A stretch of DNA of 64,000 nt from Anodontia alba (taxonomy: Eukaryota > Mollusca > Bivalvia > Lucinida > Lucinidae). The notes under the pieces were generated by a model. It did not search any database. It had not been told where the DNA came from and saw nothing but the letters and a program-made list of their open reading frames with translations. The stretch is taken from contig OZ024823.1 of NCBI GenBank assembly GCA_964016985.1, positions 26,958,595-27,022,594 on the forward strand. Direction: 5' to 3'. Both the position numbers and the translations under genes were made by a program. Below are positions 55,088 through 64,000 of the stretch, piece after piece (the first letter of the stretch is position 1; each line of letters begins with the position of its first letter).

Positions 55088-56388
55088 CCATAGTGTACCC
55101 ATCCGCAGAGACGATCGGCACCTTACCACATTTATAACACCCTGGGGAAGATATAGGTATAAGACAGCCCCACAAGGCTATATAGCATCTGGTGATGGTT
55201 ATACCAGACGGTACGATGAATTGGTTTCTGATATTCCCAACAAGACCAAGTGCATTGATGACGTCTTACTCTGGTCAGACACTATTAAAGATAGCTTCTT
55301 CAAGGCTGTCCAGTGGCTGGATCTAAGTGGTAAGAATGGCATTACGCTGAACCCAAACAAGTTCATATTTGCCCAAGACACAGCAGAGTTTGCCGGTTTT
55401 GAGATAACATCAGATTCTGTGCGCCCTTGCAAGAAGTTTCATAGAGCCATTCTGGACTTTCCAGAACCCAAAAACATCACAGATATCCGATCATGGTTCG
55501 GGCTCGTGAACCAAGTAGCCTATGCCTTTAGCATGACCGACAAAATGCTACCTTTTAGCGAGTTACTACAACCTAAAACTCAATTTCAATGGACAGATGA
55601 GCTTCATGATTTATTTGAAGAATCTAAGCATGTCATCGCCAGTGAAACTGAAGCAGGTGTACGGATCTTCGACCCAAATAGACCGACGTCTTGCCACTGA
55701 TTGGTCTAAGAATGGTATTGGATACTGGCTCCTACAGAAGCATTGCTCTTGTCCCAGATCCGAACCATTCTGTTGTAATATTGGGTGGAAAATAGCATTG
55801 GTCGGTAGCCGTTTTACCCATGCCGCTGAGAGTCGTTATGCACCTATTGAAGGCGAGGCACTGGCTGTCGCAGATGCTTTGGACAAATGCAGATACTTTG
55901 TCCTAGGTTGTCAAGATCTTATTGTTGCGGTTGACCACAAACTGCTACTAAAGCTCTTTGGCGACAGGTCATTACAGGATATCCCGAACACACGCTTACG
56001 GAATCTGAAAGAGAAAACACTGAGGTACAGGTTCGGAATGGTTCATATACCTGGTGTTAGACACAGGGCAACAGATTGCATCTCGCGCCACCCCACTGGT
56101 AAGCCAGAGAAACTGTTACTCACAGATGACATAGCCTCTATGCACTCATACATCATGTCAATCACACATAGCCCATCTCTCATGAATGGCCTTTGCAGCC
56201 CCAAGACAGACCCATTCATTGATGACACTATCACTGTGTCGGCTATATCAACATTGAATGCTCTTAGTCTTCAGTCTGTCACTTGGGACAGAGTTCGAAC
56301 AGCAACGTCTAGCGACGAGAAGATGCAGTCCCTGTTAGAATACATAGAGTCTGGGATGCCTGAGCATCGGCATGAGCTACCTGAGGTA
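55088..56388 (+). pseudogene. pol remnant: C-terminal reverse transcriptase and RNase H
   Basis: Continues the frame after the nested insert. CIDDVLLW (55251-55262 for CIDD) is the YxDD-type catalytic box, with Cys in place of Tyr. An RNase H domain of the Ty3 type follows, with ATDWSKNG, an IEGEALAV Glu motif, VAVDHKLLLKLFGD and RATDCISRH giving the acidic residues. A frameshift near 55690 separates the two domains. The frame ends at the second nested insert (56398). Confidence 0.88.
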
Positions 56389-57646
56389 CTACGAGAAGGG
56401 TCACACGAATCACCGAAATACCGGAATACTACCGAAATACCGGAATACCCGTGAAAAATATTGGTATACCTGTGAAAGACACCTATTAATGACACCAATA
56501 TTGTCTTTAATTAATCAATTAAGTAATATTATGTCAACCAAATGGAAAAGGGATAATACTTTAACCTAAAATAATTTGCAAATTGTCTTTGAAGTGCTCT
56601 TTTTTTTTATTTGAAAACATTGTTGATAGTCCGCTAAATCAGAGCCGGAATACGACCGGAATACCTGTGAAAAACGTGAATTACCTACACTTCAAACGAA
56701 AAGTACAGTGCAACTCAGGTAAAAGAACAAAAAAAAAAAAAAAAAAAAACTCATTACCCCGAATATCGGCGTTTTGCGGACTTCCCCCAAACACTCGGAA
56801 TCAAACTGAGTAAACGTAATATTCGGCGGACAACACTCGCAAGTTCGCGCAAAGTATGTGTTATGCAAAGTTGTGCGAATTTACTCGGAATCGTAATGTT
56901 GTACCCGGAGACATTTTTCCACCATATAGAACAGTCTGCGTGAAGGTTATATCGTCCAAGCTCATGCGGATGCGCAGGTTGATCTGAGACTTCGCTGGTC
57001 ACAAAGGTCTTATTATCCCAAAAGTGTTTTCCAAATTCCCGCAGTCCGATCCACCAAAATTAGGTCAGTTCCCTTGTTTTCTTAAAATATTAACCAATGC
57101 TGCCTTGTTCCCTGAATATATTTGGGTGCTCCCTAGGTCCAAAGAAAACCCCGGTAGCCACATTCACTGTTCGAGCACGTAACATGGCCCTCAACAACGC
57201 TCCATATAAAAAAGTACCGGATTCTTCGGCTTAGTCTACTCCGGCCACATAAGTAGGTCAGGCATGGTCATTTTTACTTAATATGCTATAGAAAACAAAA
57301 CAAACACATGAAAATCACAAAAACCACAAAGAGAATCAAACATCTGCCCCCAATCGACGAATTACATATATATATTTGGTATTCATGTAACTGCCTTTTC
57401 TCATGCAACAACCGCACGCGCTCAATATAAATGACGTACTATGGTAAATGACCGGGAAATTCTCACTCGCGTGCAGCAACCGCACGTGTCAATATTAATC
57501 AACTTAAAGGGGCGCTTCTGCTATCAAAGAGGCATTGAATCAATAAGACAGCCCATGTGAAAAGGGTGTCAGTCACACAAAAAACACACTTTACGCACAC
57601 AAGTGGCAAGAGAGGCTAATGATAATTCAAATGAGTGAGTGGATTT

Positions 57647-57795
57647 TTTTACGTCCCAGTAATAGCTAGATCAAAGGGAAATGTGGACCGTGGTTTAAAG
57701 TCCCATATTAAAGGCTTGAGAAGCCTGGGATCGAACCCATGACCCTGAGGGACAAAGCGAGCAGCTTTACCACTGTAACACACCACCGAGGCACC
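57647..57795 (-). mobile_element. tRNA-like SINE fragment, third type, inside the MULE-like element
   Basis: Minus-strand GCCTCGGTGGTGTGTTACAG, B box GGGTTCGATCCCAGGC, then AATATGGGACTTTAAACC and a short tail. It differs from families A and B. Confidence 0.6.
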
Positions 57796-58539
57796 ATTTC
57801 CAAATATTTCACACTGTTTCAAGAAAATATCTCCAATAGTTTTCAAGTTACAGAGTGGACAAAAATATATTACAGAAATCACTAAAATATTTTCGGTGTT
57901 CAAAAGGCCATAACTCCAAAAGTAGGCTCTAGAGTCAAAGTATATGAACTGTTGAAATGATTAATAGCTTATGAATAAGCCCACCCCGGAAAATGTGCGG
58001 GCTCGACAAGACCTACATAGTGTTGACTGGACCGTTTTTAACTCCAGTTCAAACCAAAATTACGTCGGTACTAGTATGATTTACAATGTTCTTACAATGA
58101 ACCAGACGACAAAACGTACTATAGTACAATGTACGTGCGACCAGCAAACACTCGGGTCAGTCTGTGCATCGACCCACTTAAGCTTCTTGGATAGCCCGGA
58201 GTCCGAAGAAGGTGCATACTGTACGATCAGCGAAGGATCTGATCATAATGTGATGTTACAGTCACACTGTTTATCCCGCTATGGACAGCCCGGCTATCGA
58301 AGGTAAATACGATCAGCGAATGTTCTGATCAGAATGTGCAGTTGCAGATTGACCCGAGTCTTCGCTTGTCGCACAAGACGTTTTGTTAAACCCATAGATT
58401 GTAGGCGGTACATGCGATTAGCGAAGGCTCTGATCAGAGGCTCTGAGTGTGCAATCTAATTCGTCTCTTCGTACAAGTTATTATAGGTTTTACCATGCAC
58501 TGACCCATGCGCGATTTGTTTCTGCAAACCATAACGCTT

Positions 58540-58689
58540 AACATTCTGGGTAAAGTTTTCAACAGACATTTTGAAATATTTTTATCATTCTTCCAAGAAA
58601 ACAGGATTTGCATGTCATGCAAATTGTCTCCATTGCATGAATTGTCAAATCCTGTTTTCTTGGTAATAAAACAAATAACGATTTTTTTT

Positions 58690-58725
<36 letters not shown>

Positions 58726-58755
58726 TCATCTACTGAATCAGCCCAGATAGTGGTA
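58540..58755. mobile_element. Hairpin MITE inside the MULE-like element
   Basis: AACATTCTGGGTAAAGTTTT left, GCCCAGATAGTGGTAATTCG right, GGATTTGCATGTCATGCAAA stem. It is interrupted by a poly-T tract of about 45 bases. Confidence 0.7.
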
Positions 58756-59189
58756 ATTCGATACCCGCGAGCACCAAGTGTTGTGTCTTTGAGCGAGACA
58801 CTTTATCCTCGTATCTTAGTATTGGTTTCTACCCAGGAAGACGCTGCCTAGAATGTCCGCGAAGACATATGACAATTACGGTCTTGGTTTTGCATATCGA
58901 ATGTTGAAGACACAAAAACAGAACACTTTACATGGAAACGAAAGGTTTGAAGATTGCTCTATAAGCCATTAAAGATAATGTTATTAATGTATATACAGTA
59001 AGAGAATAACATAACAATATTCATTTGTACCCTGGTAAATGCGGGGTAACGTCCTCACACTGCAGGGTTTTTTAAGGGAGCTAACTGCAACTGACTATTA
59101 AAAGGGAGTTAACTGCAATTGCTTTACGAGTCTGGCCCATGCGAAACGGGCTGGGGAACAGCATTTTTTACGAATCGCGCCAATTACAT

Positions 59190-59290
59190 TGAACCCTCTT
59201 CCTCCAGAAACTTGTAACTGCCAATCTTGAAGCAGTGGAAGAAGGAATGACCGTAGCAAATACATGTGTTTCATGTTAAGTGGAGATCGA
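59190..59290 (-). mobile_element. SINE family A fragment inside the MULE-like element
   Basis: Body-like CCAGAAACTTGTAACTGCC, GCAGTGGAAGAAGGAATGAC and CGTAGCAAATA, decayed. Confidence 0.5.
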
Positions 59291-59743
59291 ATCGCGTTCG
59301 ATTCCCGCCGGTGCGATATCATTTTTCCAATGAAGTCAGTGCAAACATCTTATAGCTCGAAAGGAGACGTGTCATATTTATATGAGGGAAAAACGAAAGA
59401 GCTTTCCAGAGAGAGAGAGAGAGTTTGCAAAACTTGTAAGATTCTGGCTGGTCCATTTCAGGTACAATCGGCTATGAGATTTGGTTATTCCTAGAAAAAT
59501 GGTTGAACTGTTTTTTGCAAACAGTGAAACCTGACCAGACGCCGCATTCTATCATCTCAATATGACACCAAGCCACGGTGATTTAAATGGACAGTCTTAT
59601 CCTGGTCCAATCATCAACCGTCCAGGCCTCGATCCGAGAAGTGTAGATACATTCCAGCGTGTCCGTTTCTGTCTCCCTTGTCAAATGAAATGTATCCATA
59701 CTTTAACCCTTGAAGCGCATAGCATATTCAGCAGACGGCATTC

Positions 59744-59996
59744 GCGGGTTTAACCCCCGTCGAGGTCGGCAACATTCTTTCGTGGAGATTGATCATGAAA
59801 TATTTTCTACGGTCATTCTCTCCCTTCCGCTGATTCAAGAAGGGCAGTTGTCAGTTTCTGGCGAAAGAATATGCACAATACTGGTTAACCGCTTAGAGGA
59901 CTAAGCCTGCCCAGTAAATGTGTGGTTAGGTAAACTGACCGCGCTCGACATGACTCCATTGGGTTGACTGGGCCGTAAAACCTCAACACAAACAAA
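59744..59996 (+). mobile_element. SINE family A in the opposite orientation, inside the MULE-like element
   Basis: The only plus-strand copy. It starts within the B box (GCGGGTTTAACCCCCGTCGA) and runs through the body to CAACACAAACAAAC. It is well preserved. Flanking AGACGGCAT copies (59737-59745 and 59999-60007) may be its target duplication. Confidence 0.82.
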
Positions 59997-60921
59997 CAAG
60001 ACGGCATTTACATTTTTTTTTCTTATTTTCCTGTGTAAATTAAGCGTGACATTACATGTGAATCATCTGCTGGGGCAGACGATTCAAAAGAAATGTTCAT
60101 CCTAATTTTCACCGTAAAATACTAAAACAGGTAGATCGACATCTCCTCTAGAACTTTCAGCAGTGCTTCGGGGTTCAAACTATTTTCTTGGCAGCAGCAG
60201 CACCTGCAAAGTATTTTTTTTTTATTTTATTTTGCGGGGAGAGCGCTATATATAAAATATCGCGATGTATTCGGGGTGATATTTACACAGATTGATGCAA
60301 CGATTCTCATATTTATAAAGGCGTGCTGCTGGAACACATTATTTATATTAATATATTTATATTATATTTAAAAGAATATTCATACAAGCTCCATGGATGT
60401 AAGGATGACGTTACTCGTCATGATTGCATTGGTTGTTTAATCTGCGTAACTTTCAAACATGCGTAAATGATTAACTTTCGGTGTGTTGTGTTTGAGACTT
60501 ACTACTGGCCATATATTTTTTTATATACTTCATACATAACTAAATCAATCGGAACAAATTATTCACTCAGTTGATAAATATTTTATACAAAAAGTCGTAT
60601 GTACTTTTCGTTTAAGGTGTAGGTAATTCACGTTTTTCACGGGTATTTCGGTCGTATGCCGGCTCTGATTTATCGGACTATCAACAATGTTTTCAAATAA
60701 ATAAAAAAATAAAATAAAAAACACTTCAAAGACAATTTGCAAATTATTTGATGTTAAAATATTACCCTTTTTCCATTAGGTTGACATAATATTACTTAAT
60801 TGATTAATTAAAGCCAATATTGGTGTCTTTAATAGGTGTCTTTCACAGGTATACCTATATTTTTCACGGGTATTTCGGTAGTATTCCGGTATTTCGGTGA
60901 TTCGTGTGACCGCTACGAGAA

Positions 60922-62406
60922 TACTTCCCATTCCGTGACAATCTTCACACGGCTGATGGAGTGATCCTTTACAAAGGTCGGATTGTTATCCCCCCTTCAC
61001 TCAGGCATGAAATACTATCATCCCTTCACTCAGCACACCAAGGGGTGACTGCTATGACCGCCAGAGCTGAATCTTCCATATTCTGGCCAGGCTTTACCCC
61101 TGATATTAGTGCTCTGAGAGCCTCATGTTAACACTGTAACCGTATTGCCCCTTCCAATCCAAGTGCACCCCCAATGCCACTGTCCAACCCAGACTACCCA
61201 TTTCAGTGTGTCTGTGCAGACTTTTTCCATTACAAAGGTTGAAACTATTTAGTAGTAGTGGATCGCTATTCCAACTGGCCAATTGTTGAATGAGCTAGGG
61301 AGGGAGCACAAGGTCTGATAGATTGCCTCTGTCGCACATTTGTAACGTTTGGAATACCTGATGAATTAGCTTCAGATGGGGGCCCAGAGTTCACATCTTC
61401 TAGTTTACGTACGTTCCTAAAAGACTGGGGTGTCCACCACCGCCTGTCATCAGTTGCCTTCCATCATAGTAATTGTCGAGCAGAAGTTGGGGTGAAGACC
61501 ATTAAACGTATGATAATGGATAACACTAGCCCGGACGGGGGTCTCGACACGAATAAGTTCCAACATGCAATGTTGCAGTATAGAAACACACCAGACCGTG
61601 ATACTAAGCTATCCCCTGCCATGAGTGTATTTGGCCGACCGATTCGTGACTTTATCCCTATCCCACCTGGCCGTTACCAACCTCACAATACTTGGAGCGA
61701 AACATTAATGGCACACAAAGAAGCCCTCAGAAACCGCCACATGAAGGAAACGGAACGTCTGTCTGAACACACAAAAAGACTTCCGCAGCTTTTCATTGGG
61801 GACTGTGTTGGTATACAAAATCAAGTAGGGCCGCACCCGCTAAAGTGGGATAAGACTGGCGTTGTTATAGAAGTTAGACAATTCGATCAATATGTGGTTA
61901 GGAGCGATGGATCAGGTAGGGTAACACTCCGGAAACGGAAATTCCTCCGAAAGTACACTCCTGTTCACCCTCACCCACCACGACTTACCACTGACAATGA
62001 TTTGGGTTTCTGGAAACCAAACACCAATGTTAACCCCTTGAACAAGCCTGGTAACACTAACACCACTCTTAATGAGCCTACAGCAATCCCTTACACTATG
62101 ACAGGCAAGGTTTCCCCACAGAAACACAAATCCCACCTGATTACCACACCACTGTTACCACAGGTCTTTGACAATGACACTCATAACACCAGTGTTCCTG
62201 CACCTCAGAACACAGAAACTTCATCAAGTCCTCCTCGCAACACCTTAGTTGACACTGAGACAAGCTTACCACATGCCGAGATCCTTCTTGACTCGCCAGG
62301 ACAAGCAGAATCACCACCAATAGGCAGTAACCTTCCTGCATCACCATCTTGACGGTCAACACGTATCACCAAAAAACCTGCATGGCACCAGGACTATCAG
62401 ATGTAG
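60922..62406 (+). pseudogene. pol remnant: integrase and C-terminal tail
   Basis: Reading frame from the second nested insert to TAG at 62404-62406. An HHCC-type zinc region (H-x3-H style, later C and HC) is followed by the integrase core with CADFF, LASDGGPEF and a CRAE motif for the D,D,E residues. Then come WDKTGVV and a GPY/F-like region (LPQLFIGDCVGIQNQ), and a Pro/Thr-rich tail. Four in-frame stops break it: TAA 61129, TGA 61240, TGA 61291 and TGA 62350. In a working copy it would insert the DNA copy into the host genome. Confidence 0.87.
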
Positions 62407-62561
62407 CCTTAGGTTTCTGCAGATAACTCATGATTACCATTCATCCTTATTTTTTTTTCTTTCTTTCCCTTTTCATTTTTGCTGATCATTACGCACTTAT
62501 CTATTTTTCATTCTTAATTTTGATAATCTTGTCAGTCTTTTTACATTATTATGCAAAAGAC

Positions 62562-62572
62562 TTGGGGGGAGA
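62562..62572 (+). other. Polypurine tract of the Ty3-type element
   Basis: TTGGGGGGAGA directly before the 3' LTR, the expected primer site for plus-strand DNA synthesis. Confidence 0.8.
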
Positions 62573-62908
62573 TATAGGATTGTGGGCCGAAACGTCCGTA
62601 CTTACTTTCGTCAGTTTAATGCAGTTGCATTTATACTTGGGTCGGGAGACAAGAGTTACATAGATAGAAAGTGACATTTTAAAAGCAACTTTCATCAGAT
62701 CAATTTCAACGATATTTTTCATATTTCAAAGGTATTATTAGGACCCACATTGCAGTCATTACTAGTTTCATTCATGTTTCATTCCTGCAGTTGGTTTATA
62801 GTAATGTTTTCCATCATTGTCTCGTTTCAGTCTGTATTCATTGTCTGGCTAACGTGATGACTATACCAGAATAAATCAGCCTGAACAAATAGACCGAGTT
62901 CTTATTTA
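62573..62908 (+). repeat. 3' LTR of the Ty3-type element
   Basis: 336-bp copy of 51264-51599, followed directly by the target duplication AACAT. The five differences from the 5' copy are single bases spread along the length. Confidence 0.9.
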
Positions 62909-62913
62909 AACAT

Positions 62914-63635
62914 AGTGAAAATCTTTCCAAATGATGTTGAAAAGAGAGTGTGGAGATTAAAATCAATTCTGACCAATATATATCAAAGCCTTAATTCTAC
63001 ACATTTTTGAGAAAAGGTATTGGTGCGACATTCCACAGCTTTAGACAATATTGGTGCGACCAAGTCCCACCAGCAGTTACACCAGCTGCCATAGGTCGTC
63101 TACTCGTCTCCTCCCACCTGTAATATTTACAGTAATTATGTTATATTCAGGTTACTTCCTCATAGAATTGTTCCACAGATACTCACATATTCGTGTACAT
63201 AGCCAATAGAATGGTGCACTAAGTAGCAGAAAAATGACATCAATCGACTCTGTGTTGAACAGTTAGCTGAGTTACTGTACAATTTTTATTTTGACGTGCG
63301 AATAAATTTTTTAGACACGACTGACATTTCCCACAGTTCTCCATAAACGGAAGTTAGTATTCGTACGAGTTTCGTGCTTCCTATTAGTACGGTATCCGTT
63401 CCTATAGGAATGGTGACGGGGTAACTATGGGTGAGGGGGTAGGAGTGAAGGGGTGGGGGGTGGGGGGGGGGGGGGGTGGGGAAGGGGAAGGGGACTAAGC
63501 GAGAATGAAAAATTAAATGGGGACGTATCTGTTACAAATTCGTCCAAATAAATGTACATATACAATCTTAATTGTCATCACTTACTGGTGAAGAAACTGA
63601 TTGCTAAATGCTTTGCTGATATTCAACCGCCTAAT

Positions 63636-63674
<39 letters not shown>

Positions 63675-63798
63675 AATAAAAAATAATAAAAATATGTTTA
63701 AGCCATTCCCCCCAGTGTTTGTTTTGACAAATCAGTTTGAGACCATTGTGACAAAATTTATAAGGGTTTTATCTAATTAAAATTCACAAAAAATAAAA

Positions 63799-63831
<33 letters not shown>

Positions 63832-64000
63832 GGAATACTTAATTTTTAAATTAAAAATAATCAAATGCTTTGTTATAACGTTTTTCTCCAGTTCAATCTG
63901 ATGACACAATCTCTTTAAGAGACCATTAAAACAACATTCATGTGCTTGATTAGATCTCCTTAGAAACATTTAAATTGAATTGTAAAACAAGCTAAATATA
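62914..64000. other. Right flank: low-complexity DNA, no gene seen
   Basis: G-rich run with about 16 G at 63457-63476, poly-A of ~30 at 63642-63671 and an (AAAT)n block at 63803-63831. TATTGGTGCGAC occurs twice, near 63020 and 63050. Confidence 0.6.

Larger units (their letters stand above)
56708..60599. other. Interior of the MULE-like element
   Basis: 3.9 kb without a long ORF. It holds a poly-A tract (56731), a CGG/CGA-rich stretch (56755-57000), three SINE pieces, one MITE and a CATGCGATTAGCGAAGG-like segment repeated about three times at 58215-58440 (GATCAGCGAAGGATCTGATC). A 111-codon ORF at 57971 has no recognised family. Confidence 0.6.
56389..60921. mobile_element. Nested DNA transposon with ~310-bp inverted repeats and 9-bp target duplication (MULE-like)
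   Basis: The element proper is 56398-60912 (4515 bp). The 9-bp duplication CTACGAGAA lies at 56389-56397 and 60913-60921. The inverted repeats run 56398-56707 and 60600-60912, start (G/C)GGTCACACGAATCACC and are closely alike, with a few substitutions and a small extra GAAATACC-type unit on the left. Long terminal repeats with 9-bp duplications are the hallmark of Mutator-like elements (established knowledge); the family call is inference. I see no transposase. The 3.9-kb interior holds SINEs, a MITE and unrelated sequence. Confidence 0.8.
51264..62908 (+). mobile_element. Ty3-type LTR retrotransposon, broken and carrying two nested transposons
   Basis: Two 336-bp direct LTRs flank gag, protease, reverse transcriptase, RNase H and integrase remnants in the Ty3 order. 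The 5-bp target duplication AACAT occurs at 51259-51263 and 62909-62913. The purine tract TTGGGGGGAGA (62562-62572) abuts the 3' LTR. Without its two inserts (53733-55087 and 56398-60912) the element is about 5.8 kb, normal for Ty3. The coding part has several stops and frameshifts, so it cannot encode a full polyprotein. No env-like ORF follows pol. Confidence 0.93.

Noticed and set aside
57971..58306. 111-aa ORF as transposase of the MULE-like element
   Set aside because: Too short, no catalytic motif, and composition like non-coding DNA.
61129..62352. Programmed stop readthrough or selenocysteine in the integrase
   Set aside because: Four stops of two kinds plus frameshifts elsewhere are better explained by decay; no insertion element is visible.

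Overview
This is a non-model animal nuclear genome window, most probably from a bivalve mollusc. Genes are intron-rich with tiny exons. Introns are packed with tRNA-derived SINEs, near-perfect palindromic MITEs, and tandem-repeat elements that start with ACAAG and end in a hairpin. A Ty3-type LTR retrotransposon is also present. There are no operons or prokaryotic features. The species call is inference; the eukaryotic and invertebrate character is clear.

Genes. (1) The main host gene runs right to left on the minus strand from 41,271 to at least 14,496. It is an aftiphilin (AFTPH) homologue, a clathrin/AP-1 trafficking adaptor. I assembled five coding exons from splice sites whose phases all agree (41133-41271, 29630-31524, 25476-25594, 17096-17219, 14496-14648), giving 810 codons. 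The last C-terminal exon(s) were not found. (2) A candidate small gene, also minus strand, starts at 11,154 under a promoter-like segment with YY1-like and CRE-like motifs. Three phase-compatible exons would encode about 69 residues of unknown family, followed by an AATAAA signal near 6,990.

Layout. 1-7 kb: MITEs, SINE fragments and a mariner-like element, with no gene seen. 7-11.4 kb: the small gene, whose long intron holds a 941-bp CAGG-ended transposon and another transposon carrying a 106-aa ORF. 11.4-41.3 kb: AFTPH, whose introns hold eight SINEs and several tandem arrays, including a 4.2-kb array built on a roughly 145-bp monomer with a palindromic AAGATGGC core. 41.3-51.2 kb: repeats, including a 315-bp-period array and a 2.1-kb hAT-like element. 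51,264-62,908: a Ty3-type element with two 336-bp LTRs and an AACAT target duplication. Two younger transposons are nested in its pol gene: a 1.36-kb CAGG-ended element and a 4.5-kb element with roughly 310-bp inverted repeats. 62.9-64 kb: low complexity.

The most interesting points are these: the full AFTPH exon chain, in which every exon is squeezed by mobile DNA within about 15-90 bp; two independent CAGG-ended transposons with 6-bp target duplications; a shared architecture of tandem-repeat elements with compensated 3' hairpins; a higher-order repeat in the AAGATGGC array; and a strongly one-sided SINE orientation that matches the gene's direction.
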